Source: Rosistilla carotiformis (lineage in GTDB: Bacteria; Planctomycetota; Planctomycetia; Pirellulales; Pirellulaceae). From it: a DNA stretch of 64,000 nt. Every line of letters starts with the position of its first letter. Positions within the stretch are counted from its first letter, which is position 1. Positions 8,565 through 17,053 of this stretch are shown piece after piece. Under the pieces are notes generated by a model, which saw only the letters and a list, made by a program, of their open reading frames with translations, made no database searches and was not told the origin of the DNA. The stretch is taken from NCBI RefSeq assembly GCF_007753095.1, contig NZ_CP036348.1, positions 248,001 through 312,000 on the forward strand. Reading direction: 5' to 3'. The translations under genes were made by a program, and so were the position numbers.

Positions 8565-8825
8565 TCAGTCGTTGCGGGCTGCGATCGCTTGCTTGATCCG
8601 CTGGCGAGCTTCTGGAGAGAGCTTCGCTTGTGCGATGCTGGGATCGTTGTCGAATTCTGCCGCGTGCTGTTGGGTGCGGTGATGCAGCGAATCGACGTCG
8701 CGCCGGAATGCGGCGCACAGCCGACAGATCCGCAGATGCATCCACAGCTCGACCCGCTGCCGAAGCGTTAGCTTGGTTTCAAGCGAATCGGAGACGAGTT
8801 TGGTGATTTCTTTGCAGCTGAACAT
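8565..8825 (-). CDS. Soluble zinc-finger anti-sigma factor
   Basis: The open frame extends to 8876, but ATG 8825 is preferred because it overlaps the stop of the sigma gene in the sequence TAATG, which suggests translational coupling. The 86-residue product begins MFSCKEITKLVSDSLETKL and has the ZAS zinc motif HLRICRLC (H-x3-C-x2-C). It has no transmembrane segment, so it would act in the cytoplasm, in contrast to most membrane-anchored anti-sigma factors. It should sequester the sigma factor encoded directly upstream until a signal, possibly redox or metal acting on the zinc site, releases it. The role is inferred from family and context. Confidence 0.8.
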   Translation of the reverse strand: MFSCKEITKLVSDSLETKLTLRQRVELWMHLRICRLCAAFRRDVDSLHHRTQQHAAEFDNDPSIAQAKLSPEARQRIKQAIAARND

Positions 8826-9427
8826 TATGCGGGGGCGGGTTGGTCCCGGTCTTGGTTCCAGCGAGTTTTCATGCACTGCGCCAGACGAATCCGTGCCCGG
8901 TGAAGCAGGACCCAGAGGTTTGACGGAGTGATCGCAAGTTCCTTACAGATTTCTTCGGTTCCCATGTCGTCCATTTCCCGCAATGTAAACGCATCGGCTT
9001 GGTTCGTTGGCAAACCGTGGAGGCATTGCCGCAAGATTGGCCAAAATTCCTCCCGTTCGAGCGAATCGAGTGGTTGCATCAGGGTCGATCCAAGGCTTCG
9101 CTTCCAGTGCCCGCTGCGATCGAACATTTGGTCGATGGGGTCCCCTCCGTCCTCTGCGATCAAGTTTTCGGTCCGCTGGCGAACGCGAATTAGATCGATG
9201 ACCTTGCGTTTTAAGATGCCGGTCAACCAGCCCCGTTCGGTCCCTTTGCCGGAGAATTGTTGCACATGCTCCAAGCCTGCCAGGAACGTCTGCTGCACTA
9301 CCTCTTCCGCCGCTTCGGCGCTGCGCAACCGCGAGATGGCGTATCGAAACAAATAATCGCCATGTTCGTCGACCCAGTCTGCGGGGCGGAGCGGTGCATC
9401 GGGGGCAGGCTCTGCAGGAATGTCCAT
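8825..9427 (-). CDS. ECF-type RNA polymerase sigma-70 factor
   Basis: The 200-residue product from ATG 9427 (a TTG at 9436 is an alternative) has sigma region 2 near residues 20-90 (DEHGDYLFRYAISRLRSAEA, followed by EEVVQQTFLAGL and LKRKVIDLIR) and region 4 near 135-190 (LPTNQADAFTLREM, then EEICKELAITPSNLWVLLHR). It lacks region 1 and most of region 3, as expected for ECF factors. The stop codon overlaps the anti-sigma start. Its regulon is unknown, but the downstream secreted YHS-like protein is a plausible target. No autoregulatory promoter could be identified. Confidence 0.9.
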   Translation of the reverse strand: MDIPAEPAPDAPLRPADWVDEHGDYLFRYAISRLRSAEAAEEVVQQTFLAGLEHVQQFSGKGTERGWLTGILKRKVIDLIRVRQRTENLIAEDGGDPIDQMFDRSGHWKRSLGSTLMQPLDSLEREEFWPILRQCLHGLPTNQADAFTLREMDDMGTEEICKELAITPSNLWVLLHRARIRLAQCMKTRWNQDRDQPAPA

Positions 9428-9774
9428 GAATCTCAAACCGTGAATAGATGATCGCCATCGAGCGCTCTTATTGAACGTGATCCAGAGCCGTTGCGATGTG
9501 ATCTAGCTCACGATTCGTAGGCATCATAAACGAAATGCGTAGCAAGTGCCCGAAACTCAAGCTTCGGGCTACAGATTGTCGGCTTCGCATGCGTTTGTCG
9601 GCAGCTGTCATCGATCCGTCATCGCAGCGGGGAACGATCCTCGGCGTTTGCGAATACCGCCCAAGCCTGGCAGTCTGGATTTCCGGCGGCTTTCATCTAG
9701 GGGCGTCGTCGAGGACCGGTTTGCCCGAGGCATCGCCACGCTCGAATTAAAAGTTGTTGTTGGCTTGCCATGGT
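9428..9774. other. Intergenic region with a short palindromic repeat
   Basis: No gene is supported. It should contain the sigma gene promoter. At 9548-9569 a small hairpin GCCCGAA and TTCGGGC with an 8-base loop is embedded in a stretch reading like a dispersed planctomycete intergenic repeat. The rest shows nothing distinctive. Confidence 0.4.
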
Positions 9775-10461
9775 TCAAAGCTGGCTTGGGAAGGAGACCG
9801 AAACGGCGGAGCCTTCGGCGTATTGGACGTTGGCCGGCGTCTGCGTGTTGAGGAACGCAAACGCCTCGCCGTAGGTCGCTGCAAAGTCGACGTCGATTTC
9901 AAAATCTTCGATCTGACAGCATCGCCACTGAGGATGCCGGACCTCGTATTGCAGCGTTCGCCGAGGACCTTGGGAGTAGCCCCAGTAGTGTTCGGTGATG
10001 AATTCGCCAAGCGAGCCGGCGGGGGGAAGAACCAGTTCGGAATCGATGTTCGCAGCGAACCGGTTGTGCGACGCGTTTTGCCACGAGTACCAATGACGTT
10101 TGGGGTCGTTGCCGTGGTCCATTGGCACAGCGGCGTAGGTCTCATGGAAGAGGTTGTTTGCGATCAACGGAATGATCCGTCTGGGAACGAGCTCTTTGAT
10201 GAACGTGACAGCTCGAATCGACGGATCTTTTTTTGGGGAGACGTAGAACCGCAGATTCACCTCTTCGAAATGCCGATGAAATGGAATCGGGATGCCAGCA
10301 AGACGCGTCTCTTCAAACATGAAGGCGACAAGGCTGACGTAGATCTGACCCTCGAACGCGTCGATTTGCGTTCCCTTCGGAACAAACGGTTCCAGGAGGG
10401 CGGCCTGCACATTGTAGTTGGCAAGCAGAAGATGCTTCCAATGAGCCGTCAGGAACTTCAT
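9775..10461 (-). CDS. DUF2071 (YqjF-like) family protein
   Basis: The 228-residue product starts at ATG 10461 and follows the DUF2071 pattern: FLTAHWKHLLLANYNVQAAL at the N-terminus, the LLEPFVPKGTQIDAFEGQIY block, EVNLRFYV, and a C-terminal HYWGYSQGPRRTLQYEVRHP segment. These proteins are related in fold to acetoacetate decarboxylase-like beta barrels, but their reaction is not established. It is flanked by non-coding stretches of about 200-350 bases and has no obvious operon partner. Confidence 0.82.
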   Translation of the reverse strand: MKFLTAHWKHLLLANYNVQAALLEPFVPKGTQIDAFEGQIYVSLVAFMFEETRLAGIPIPFHRHFEEVNLRFYVSPKKDPSIRAVTFIKELVPRRIIPLIANNLFHETYAAVPMDHGNDPKRHWYSWQNASHNRFAANIDSELVLPPAGSLGEFITEHYWGYSQGPRRTLQYEVRHPQWRCCQIEDFEIDVDFAATYGEAFAFLNTQTPANVQYAEGSAVSVSFPSQL

Positions 10462-10669
10462 GGGTGTCTCGTTTGATACATCACCTGGAAGGGGCGAATC
10501 GCAGGGACTCGGTTCGTGGGAACCGAGTCGTACGCGTTGCCATCGGGCGTTGCGGCGCCGCTGGCAGGGAGAGGTATCCTAACGTATGACGTCCACCGAT
10601 GTGGCGGAGGGGGGCCAGGGTGCAGAAGGCTTTCGAGCGTTGCGGAATGCTTTACTCGAGAGGCCGAGA

Positions 10670-11140
10670 TCAATCCGTCAAATCGAAATTGATTTCGTTG
10701 GGGCCGGTGGCAACGGTCGCTTCGAGGCCGCTGGTAGTGGGACGGCTGTAGCGTTCGGGGACCAAGTACTTTGGTTTCTGTGGAGCAGTCTGTTGTTGTT
10801 GGCCTGTGTAGTTCGGGTCGTCCTCTGTCAGCATCGCGTTGTCGAGCTTTTCGCGTTTGACGACGGTCACTTGATAATCGCCAATTTTTGTTCCTCCCGG
10901 GATGCTGGCCGAACTCAATTGGTAGCGGCCGTCTGGGGCGGTCTTGCCAACGGCGCTGAAGCCCGTCTGGGAGCGAAAGGTGACCACCGCGTCGGCAACG
11001 GGGCTGCCTTGATAGGTGACCACGCCTTCGACGGCAGCTGCATCTTCGGGGAGGCCGCTGGATCCACAGCCTGTCATCATCGCTAGTGCGAAGGTCGCGG
11101 TGATCGCTGCGCTGTTATTTGCTAATTTTTTTAAATTCAT
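10670..11140 (-). CDS. Small lipoprotein with carboxypeptidase-regulatory-like fold
   Basis: ATG 11140 gives 156 residues; a GTG at 11152 could add four more. A lipoprotein signal ends near ALAMMTGCGSSG. The mature part begins with VEGVVTYQGSPVADAVVTF and DGRYQLSS, the pattern of carboxypeptidase regulatory-like or transthyretin-like beta-sandwiches. The C-terminus (LVPERYSRPTTSGLEATV) is typical of the small planctomycete lipoproteins that accompany DUF1559 genes. Such a gene lies directly upstream on the same strand, with a strong terminator in between. A similar pair occurs at 41394-42877. A role at the cell surface is inferred; none is proven. Confidence 0.8.
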   Translation of the reverse strand: MNLKKLANNSAAITATFALAMMTGCGSSGLPEDAAAVEGVVTYQGSPVADAVVTFRSQTGFSAVGKTAPDGRYQLSSASIPGGTKIGDYQVTVVKREKLDNAMLTEDDPNYTGQQQQTAPQKPKYLVPERYSRPTTSGLEATVATGPNEINFDLTD

Positions 11141-11151
11141 CGTTTGGGACA

Positions 11152-11194
11152 CTTATAAAAATTCGCAAGCCAGCCACTGGTGGGCTGGCTTGCG
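11152..11194 (-). terminator. Intrinsic terminator after DUF1559 gene
   Basis: A 12-bp perfect stem (CGCAAGCCAGCC and GGCTGGCTTGCG, 7-base loop, 11164-11194) is followed on the minus strand by AATTTTTATAAG. It lies between the DUF1559 stop at 11248 and the lipoprotein start at 11140, so it may act as a partial terminator that sets a lower level for the lipoprotein. Confidence 0.75.
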
Positions 11195-11247
11195 AGTGGA
11201 ATGGGGATGGAAACGAAGGGTTTGGGGGCGGAAGTGCAAGGACTCGT

Positions 11248-12285
11248 CTAGATTCCCGCAGTCGGTTCTCCGCCCGCTTTGCTACCCATGGCACCCCAGA
11301 TGCCATAAGGGCTGAGCCCGCTCGTTCGTTCCGGTTGGCTGAGGTCGCCGGTGTCGATCGTTTCGGCGACGAAGTGAGTGGAGCCGTCGGCACGCAGTGT
11401 CATCACGCCGCCGGGGTGGTTGCTGGTAGGTGTGATCACCGAGGTGACGCTGTCGCCGCTAGAGCTGGTTCCATCGGCACAGCTGGCCGAGTTGGGGGGC
11501 AGTACTGTGTTGAAGCCGGCCCGTTCGGCTTGCCCATCGGCAAGCCACCATCCGCCGCGTCCTTTGACGACGCTGGCATCCAGGTAGAACGTGCCATCGG
11601 TCTCGGCCAGGCAGTTCAGTGGGCTCAGTTGGATATCCGCGACGCCTGTGGTGACTCCTTCCGCGACTCGGATGGTTCCGGTTCGGGTTCCTTGGCTGTA
11701 GGAGTTCACCTTCCGTTCGCTCATCGCGATCGTGTTGCTGGTACCGTCGAGGATGTCGCGAAATCGGCTGCCATCCCGTTTTGCAAAGACTCCGCGGACC
11801 GAGGTCGCATCGCGGGTGCTTCCCATTTGATCGCCGAGACTGAATCGGTAATTGAAGTGGTTGGTTTGGTTTCCGGAGAAGTTATCCGAGGGGCAGTGCA
11901 GCATTTCGGGGGCAACGTTCCACGGTGTCCAGGAGTCCCAGGTGTTGCCGCCGAACGGAGGCCTGGTGCCATCGCCTGCGGCGATCTGGTCGTACATCGG
12001 CCCTTGTTCATAGAACGGCATCAATGGAATCAGCCCGTTCAAGCGGCCATTGTTCTGGAAGGTGCCGCTGGTCGTTCCGGTCGCCCGGGGAACAAAGCTG
12101 CCGTGGGTGTCGTGGTAATTGTGCAGTGCGAGGCCGAGCTGTTTCATGCTGTTGGAGCACTGCATTCGCCGCGCTGCTTCGCGAGCGGCTTGGACGGCGG
12201 GTAGCAGCAGGCCGACCAGGATGCCGATGATCGCGATCACGACGAGAAGTTCAACGAGTGTAAAGGCAGAACGGGATTGTTTCAT
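11248..12285 (-). CDS. DUF1559 domain protein with prepilin-type N-terminus
   Basis: ATG 12285 is chosen because it starts [20 protein letters not shown], the prepilin-like cleavage and hydrophobic helix. The open frame upstream lacks that logic. The product is 345 residues. The helix continues into [16 protein letters not shown], the hallmark of the DUF1559 family, and the C-terminus carries the H-x9-DG motif (HPGGVMTLRADG). These proteins are very abundant in planctomycetes and resemble type II secretion/type IV pilus pseudopilins at the N-terminus; their role is not established. The paired lipoprotein gene follows downstream. Confidence 0.92.
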   Translation of the reverse strand: MKQSRSAFTLVELLVVIAIIGILVGLLLPAVQAAREAARRMQCSNSMKQLGLALHNYHDTHGSFVPRATGTTSGTFQNNGRLNGLIPLMPFYEQGPMYDQIAAGDGTRPPFGGNTWDSWTPWNVAPEMLHCPSDNFSGNQTNHFNYRFSLGDQMGSTRDATSVRGVFAKRDGSRFRDILDGTSNTIAMSERKVNSYSQGTRTGTIRVAEGVTTGVADIQLSPLNCLAETDGTFYLDASVVKGRGGWWLADGQAERAGFNTVLPPNSASCADGTSSSGDSVTSVITPTSNHPGGVMTLRADGSTHFVAETIDTGDLSQPERTSGLSPYGIWGAMGSKAGGEPTAGI

Positions 12286-12833
12286 GGGATGGATGCCAAA
12301 ATGGGGGGGGCAGGGATAAAGCGGCGCAAAACGAAGCACTCGCGGACATCGGAAGAGCTGGTGTGTGTTGCAACACGAGCACGGTTGCACGTAGCCTTCG
12401 CTGGACATCGGGTGGGGAGCGTGCACTGAATGCACGCAAAATGCGCCGCAGCGGGTGTTTATCTTCCTAAGCGAATCTATTCTAGAACCCGATGCGATGA
12501 CCGCAATTGTCAATGTGGATCGTTGGGGTTGGCCAGATTGGCTGGTTTCTGCTTTTGTGAGATTCAGGTGGAGGGCGATGGCCCCGTTTGTTTCAGTTGC
12601 GTCGACAGAGGTAGCATCGTGTCGATGCGGTGCGGTCTGCCGGTTTCTTCCGCTTCCCCTGGATCGGTGTATCGCGCCGGCGGGGTGCTAGGTCGCGCCG
12701 AAGTCAGTGAGCGGTCTTTCTGTCCCAAATCGCTTTGTCGATACGATGTCGATCGCGGCGTTTGTCGGTCGACTACTTATAGGTAGAGAGCCTCTCGGGC
12801 GACTTCAGAATCAACCCTTGCGGAAACAAAGCG
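12286..12833. other. Long intergenic region between divergent genes
   Basis: About 550 bases hold no convincing gene; the open frames here have atypical composition. It must contain promoters for the DUF1559 gene (left) and the VOC gene (right). A perfect 12-bp palindrome, GTGTTGCAACAC at 12365-12376, lies about 80 bases upstream of the DUF1559 start and could be an operator. Nothing else stood out. Confidence 0.4.
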
Positions 12834-13301
12834 ATGCAGATTGCACAAAAGATCACTCCGTTTTTATCTTTCGAAAATTGCGCCGAAGCGGCGGCGAACT
12901 TTTATGTCTCGGTCATTCCCAATTCGAAAATCGTGCGGGTCTTGAAGCACCCGGCCGAAGGCAATGTGTTGACCGTTGATTTCGAATTGGCCGGGATGGC
13001 GTTTGTCGCCCTCAACACCGGACAGCCGTGGCAGTTCACTCCTGCCTTCTCGATGTCGGTGGGGTGCGATTCGCAGGAGGAGATCGATCGGCTGTGGAGC
13101 GCTCTGAGCGAAGGCGGCGCTGAGGTACAGTGCGGCTGGCTGACCGATCGGTTTGGCCTCTCTTGGCAGATCGTGCCGGCGCAGATCGGCCAGTGGATCA
13201 ACGATCCCGATCCGGCGGTCGGCGCTCGTGTGCTCGAAGCGGTTTGGCAGATGACCAAGCTCGACATGAACCGGCTACAAGCGATTTACGAAGGCAAGTG
13301 A
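12834..13301 (+). CDS. VOC superfamily protein (PhnB/3-demethylubiquinone methyltransferase-like)
   Basis: The 155-residue product starts KITPFLSFENCAEAAANFYV, the usual opening of PhnB-type VOC proteins, and has FELAGMAFVALN, the DSQEEIDRLWSALSEGG helix and the DRFGLSWQIVPAQI motif near the end. This fold is a pair of beta-alpha-beta-beta-beta units and often acts as a metal-dependent or ligand-binding enzyme; despite the common database label, it is not a methyltransferase by structure. The substrate is unknown. It stands alone, divergent from the DUF1559 gene and convergent with msrAB. Confidence 0.85.
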   Translation: MQIAQKITPFLSFENCAEAAANFYVSVIPNSKIVRVLKHPAEGNVLTVDFELAGMAFVALNTGQPWQFTPAFSMSVGCDSQEEIDRLWSALSEGGAEVQCGWLTDRFGLSWQIVPAQIGQWINDPDPAVGARVLEAVWQMTKLDMNRLQAIYEGK

Positions 13302-13458
13302 TTGTTCCCTTTTGGGGGCAATTCGAAGCGAGGCTGCGACGCTTCTCCCTGCGGTGCAAAAAGCTTGTGGCCGCGAGAAACGCAACCGCCAAGCCGTAAC
13401 ATCCATAATGTTTCTGTCTTCGTCGAACGGCTTCCTGGAATCTCGAGCGAGGATGGGA

Positions 13459-14607
13459 TTAAGGCGACTCCGCAAACTCGGCGTAGCCTTGGCCCTCGAG
13501 TTCATCGGCAGGAATGAAGCGGAGGGCGGCGGAGTTCAGGCAGTACCGCAGCCCGTTCGGTTCGGGGCCGTCGCTGAAAACATGTCCCAGGTGCGAATTG
13601 CCGTGTTTGGAGCGGACCTCGGTGCGCGGCAGGATCAGCTTGTAATCGGTGTGTTCGACGACGTTATCGCGGACCAGCGGGCGAGTGAACGAAGGCCAAC
13701 CGGTCCCCGATTTGAACTTGTCCTTGGAACTGAACAATGGCTCGCCGGAGACGAAGTCGACATAGATCCCCGCCTGTTTGTTGTCCCAGTAAGTGTTCTT
13801 GAAAGGCGGTTCGGTGGCGTCCTGTTGCGTGACGCGGTACTGCAAATCGGTCAGCTTGTCGCGCAGCACCGTTTCGCTGGGGCGAGAATACCGGCTGCCG
13901 GCGTCTGCCGAATCGGTGCTCGCTGCAGCGGCGGCTTTTGTTTTGGGGTGGTAGTTGCGGTCGTCTCCCCAGGCCGCATCGATGAACTCGTCGCGTCCCG
14001 ACATGCGTCGGTAGAAGCTGTATCGCAACGGATTTTTCTTGTAGTAGTCTTGGTGATAGTCTTCGGCCAGGTAAAAAGTCGAAGCGTCTTGGATCGGCGT
14101 GACGATTTCTTTCTCGAAGCGTCCCGATTCGGCGAGCTGTTGTTTCGAGGCGGTCGCTTGTTCGCGTTGCGCGTCGTTGGCGACGAAGATCGCCGACGTG
14201 TAGGAGCTACCTTGATCGACAAACTGGCCGTAGCGATCGGTCGGGTCGATGTTCCGCCAGAAGATCTCCAGCAGGTCCGAGTAGGCGATTTGGTTTGCAT
14301 CGAACGTCACGCGGACCGCTTCGACATGTCCGGTGTCGGTATGCGAAACCTCTTCGTACGTGGGGTTCTTCTTATGGCCGCCAGTGTAGCCCGATTCAGC
14401 GGCGATCACGCCGGCTTGCTTCTCGAAGGGGGGCTCCATACACCAAAAGCAGCCGCCAGCGAATATAGCGGTTTCGATTTTTGCGTTGGCGGGGATGTTG
14501 AGCTGTTTGCTGGAACTGGAGTTCCGGTCGCCGGCGATCAACCAAACCGAAAACCCTGCGATCGCGAGCAATGGAATCAAAAAGAGAAACGTGCGTTGCC
14601 TGGTCAT
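13459..14607 (-). CDS. msrAB: Bifunctional methionine sulfoxide reductase MsrA-MsrB, membrane-anchored
   Basis: ATG 14607 gives 382 residues starting with a hydrophobic anchor ([20 protein letters not shown]). MsrA occupies about residues 45-210 with the catalytic motif [11 protein letters not shown], and MsrB about 240-375 with [20 protein letters not shown] and the catalytic Cys in [11 protein letters not shown]. Together they would repair both the S and R forms of methionine sulfoxide in exported proteins. The zinc-binding CxxC pair of many MsrB proteins is replaced ([13 protein letters not shown]), so this MsrB is likely zinc-free. The anchor suggests action on the periplasmic side. It appears monocistronic. 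Confidence 0.93.
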   Translation of the reverse strand: MTRQRTFLFLIPLLAIAGFSVWLIAGDRNSSSSKQLNIPANAKIETAIFAGGCFWCMEPPFEKQAGVIAAESGYTGGHKKNPTYEEVSHTDTGHVEAVRVTFDANQIAYSDLLEIFWRNIDPTDRYGQFVDQGSSYTSAIFVANDAQREQATASKQQLAESGRFEKEIVTPIQDASTFYLAEDYHQDYYKKNPLRYSFYRRMSGRDEFIDAAWGDDRNYHPKTKAAAAASTDSADAGSRYSRPSETVLRDKLTDLQYRVTQQDATEPPFKNTYWDNKQAGIYVDFVSGEPLFSSKDKFKSGTGWPSFTRPLVRDNVVEHTDYKLILPRTEVRSKHGNSHLGHVFSDGPEPNGLRYCLNSAALRFIPADELEGQGYAEFAESP

Positions 14608-15025
14608 GGATGAATCTCCCAAATAAAGGCTAGGTACTGTCTGTACCCTATTGGGACGGAGCCATCGCAGGATTCTTACGCAAAATATGTTCAGAAAGTC
14701 ACCGATCCCCCGCGGTAAGGTGGTGCGTGTTGTTTGGGAGTGGCGACGTCGCCCCGGAGGGGGCAGCATCGGTAGCTCGGGGCGAAAGCTCGAGATGAAG
14801 GCGTGACTGTAGTGCTACGCAGTTAATCCCGTTCCTGTCGCTCTGAATGTCAGGGCATCAGTTCTTGGGAGCCCTGCTGGAGCGCTTGCACGTTGCATCG
14901 TCCTACGGGCCCGTTGACTTGGCTTTTGAACGGTCAGAGTTTCGCGTGAAAACCAGCTGTTTTGTGGATGTTCGCTTCTCCATTTGTTGAATGTTCTGGA
15001 GCGGAGCGGATTCAACAGGGGCTTC
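14608..15025. other. Intergenic region downstream of the HIRAN gene
   Basis: About 420 bases without a supportable gene separate the HIRAN gene from msrAB. A 6-bp stem CAGGGC/GCCCTG with a 14-base loop lies at 14851-14876. No copy of the tRNA-Val 3' end, and hence no clear attachment site, was seen here. Confidence 0.4.
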
Positions 15026-15793
15026 TTAACGCGGAACCAAACTGGAAATCGGTTGGTAGTCGACGGTGTCGCAAGGCTGGAAACCGGCCGGCCAGCAGGC
15101 GTTCATCCGGCACAGCAGGCGTTGTTGCAGCGGTGCATCCAGATTCACTTGTTGTACGACAACGCGAACTGTTTCGGCGGGGCATTGGCTGAGCAGTCGT
15201 TCGATGTCGCGAGCCAGATAGCGAGGGGTGTACCCGAGCATCGATCCATTCGCTTCGAGAGCGATTGCATGCGGGTCGATGGGGTTTTCAGGTTCCTGTC
15301 GTACGGTGAGTGAATCGCCAGGATGCAGGTGAGAGATCCGTTCCGCGGCAGTAGGCTGGAAGCGAATTCCGTGGACAAAGAAGAAATTGACGAAGCAACC
15401 TTGGGAATCTGGCACCGGCTTGGGGAAAACTTCGATTGCATCGGTCTTGCGGATTCCTTCGCTTCGCCCCAATAGAAGCAGTGGTTCGGGCGGGTCGTCG
15501 GGGTCGAAACCATTCCACTCCAAAAACTGCCGGAACTCGGGGCGCGAAGCGGGTAGCAAACGGTTCTTGAATACTGGGAAGAGGCTTGTTGACTCGTAAA
15601 CCTGGTGCAGATCTTCCATGCCGTCCAACGGACGGAACCCTTCGATCGATCGGGCCCCTTCGGTGTAGCTGAAGCGAAAGCGACGGTCCCCCAGTTCGCT
15701 GTAGAGGCAATCGAGGCGGGCGACGGCGGCCCAGCGAGGCATCGGCTGTTCAGCATGCCAGGCAACGAAGACGGTTTGGTTGGGGGGAGTCAT
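15026..15793 (-). CDS. HIRAN-domain protein with HipA-N/HipS-like N-terminus
   Basis: The 255-residue product starts at ATG 15793, overlapping the stop of the kinase gene by 4 bases (ATGA), which indicates one operon. Residues about 134-205 match the HIRAN domain: GCFVNFFFVHGIRF, HPGDSLTVRQEPENPIDPHA and GSMLGYTPRYLARDI. HIRAN domains bind DNA ends or damaged DNA in other proteins. Residues about 1-125 (FRFSYTEGA, then SLFPVFKNRLLPASRPEF and PLLLLGRSEG) resemble the small N-terminal subdomain of HipA, which HipBST systems encode separately as HipS. That second assignment is by pattern only. It could restrain or target the kinase encoded upstream. Confidence 0.75.
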   Translation of the reverse strand: MTPPNQTVFVAWHAEQPMPRWAAVARLDCLYSELGDRRFRFSYTEGARSIEGFRPLDGMEDLHQVYESTSLFPVFKNRLLPASRPEFRQFLEWNGFDPDDPPEPLLLLGRSEGIRKTDAIEVFPKPVPDSQGCFVNFFFVHGIRFQPTAAERISHLHPGDSLTVRQEPENPIDPHAIALEANGSMLGYTPRYLARDIERLLSQCPAETVRVVVQQVNLDAPLQQRLLCRMNACWPAGFQPCDTVDYQPISSLVPR

Positions 15794-16770
15794 AAGGTGG
15801 CGATGAGGTTGAGCAATCGGGTTCGATTAATCTCCAGCAGTCGGATTGTAAACTCACGAGCTGTTAGAGAGATGCGCGATTCGGGGACTCTGTTAACGAT
15901 ATCACTCAATTTATGTGGCGACAAATGCTGGAGTCTCTGCAGCCAGATCGTCGCCGCTTGAATGTTTCGTTGCGAGAACGCTTCGGCCGCATCGTAGGTG
16001 GTGATCGTTCGTGTGTCTTGAGAGTTGCGGAAGAAAGCAGATCGCGCACGCGACGTGTAGGCGTCCATTTGCCGCTGTGAATCGCCAGCGTCCAGTCTTC
16101 GCCGTCGCTTGAGATCCGTTTCGTTCCGTGCCAAGCCTGCCCCGTGGTCGAAGGTCGGAGCAAGTTGCGTCGTGTCACCGCGGACCGCACCCCAGTTTTG
16201 GTGATGGCGATCTTGGTTTGCTATCAGTGCGTCGAGGATCGTGTACCCAATAAATACCGCTCCCGCCGAGGATGCCTCGTGGGGAACCGAAGCGATTTGA
16301 TCGGGAGGGGCGAGTTTTGAAACGACTTCCCAGACCGCGTCGACAGTGTGTTCTTGCACGCTGTAGTGTTTCTCATCAGCGCTCGGGTATGCAGGATCGA
16401 CTTCCAGCAGGAGTTGGTTGCCAAGGATTAGGCTTCGTGGTTTGGCAGCGATGTTCTGGCAGATCACGCCAGGTAGGTTTTGGTGGGTGTCAAAAGCCAG
16501 TTCGTAGTGTACGTGAGGAAGTCCTAGTTCTTGACAGATTTCGCAGGCGATGCGTTCGGCCCAGTCTTCGCCGGTTTGGCGGTTTTCTGCCTTGAACATC
16601 ATTCGCCGGTCACCGTCGTGGTACCAGTACTTGGGTTTGGTTCCCAGTTGCTCCAGGTCTTCGGAGTCGAGCGAGCTAACTTTGTAGATCGGAAAGCTTG
16701 CCACGGTTGTTACCCAAGTGTAGAGGTCGTCGCCACCTTGGCATGTTAAGCCTTGACGTGCTTCCTTCAA
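15790..16770 (-). CDS. HipA-like Ser/Thr kinase catalytic protein
   Basis: The longest frame starts with TTG 16770 (326 residues); GTG 16704 is an alternative, and neither has a clear ribosome-binding site. The product contains only a HipA C-terminal-type kinase domain: KPKYWYHDG and MMFKAE (Lys 60 as probable ATP ligand), the catalytic loop NQDRHHQNWG (Asp 187, Asn 192) and a metal-binding FDHGAGL (Asp 208). All key residues appear intact. It lacks the N-terminal HipA subdomain, which seems to be in the downstream HIRAN protein. No HipB-type HTH antitoxin is adjacent. It lies directly after tRNA-Val and its terminator, a frequent insertion position for mobile genes. A toxin or defence kinase is plausible but unproven. 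Confidence 0.8.
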   Translation of the reverse strand: MKEARQGLTCQGGDDLYTWVTTVASFPIYKVSSLDSEDLEQLGTKPKYWYHDGDRRMMFKAENRQTGEDWAERIACEICQELGLPHVHYELAFDTHQNLPGVICQNIAAKPRSLILGNQLLLEVDPAYPSADEKHYSVQEHTVDAVWEVVSKLAPPDQIASVPHEASSAGAVFIGYTILDALIANQDRHHQNWGAVRGDTTQLAPTFDHGAGLARNETDLKRRRRLDAGDSQRQMDAYTSRARSAFFRNSQDTRTITTYDAAEAFSQRNIQAATIWLQRLQHLSPHKLSDIVNRVPESRISLTAREFTIRLLEINRTRLLNLIATL

Positions 16771-16793
16771 TATCGATGTTCGGTCGCTCTACG

Positions 16794-16830
16794 AAAAAAG
16801 CCCTGGCTTCGCGGGGAAGCCAGGGCTTTT
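16794..16830 (-). terminator. Intrinsic terminator of tRNA-Val
   Basis: A 12-bp stem (AGCCCTGGCTTC and GAAGCCAGGGCT, 5-base loop) lies 28 bases past the tRNA. On the minus strand it is followed by six T residues, a typical intrinsic terminator. It also separates the tRNA transcript from the HipA-like kinase gene. Confidence 0.85.
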
Positions 16831-16854
16831 CGTGTTTTTGTTTTGCGGACAAAT

Positions 16855-16927
16855 GGGCGTTGAGGGACTCGAACCCCCGACCCCCTCGGTGTAAACGAGG
16901 TGCTCTAACCAACTGAGCTAAACGCCC
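16855..16927 (-). tRNA. tRNA-Val (anticodon UAC)
   Basis: The minus strand folds into a complete 73-nt cloverleaf: acceptor GGGCGTT/AACGCCC, D-stem GCTC/GAGC, anticodon stem CCTCG/CGAGG with loop TTTACAC (anticodon TAC), variable loop of 5 and T-arm with TTCGAGT. No CCA is encoded. It reads GUA and, by wobble, other Val codons. Confidence 0.97.
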
Positions 16928-17053
16928 TTGGGTCGCATCGCTTGCGATGCGGGATCGCGCCGGGTGGGCTGCGATCTGGCCGACTTGCTGTTTGCAGTCG
17001 GCCTTGGTGATCTTGCTATCGTCGCTTGAGTGGTTGAATCTAAAGCGGAATTT

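Noticed and set aside
12430-12786. 118-codon plus-strand frame in the gap before the VOC gene
   Set aside because: Cys- and Arg-rich peptide with no family pattern; overlaps the promoter region of the divergent DUF1559 gene.
13312-14613. 433-codon plus-strand frame over msrAB
   Set aside because: Antisense to a clear MsrA-MsrB fusion; no family features.
14608-16927. Attachment sites flanking the HipA/HIRAN unit
   Set aside because: No copy of the tRNA-Val 3' end was seen on the far side, so integration cannot be claimed.
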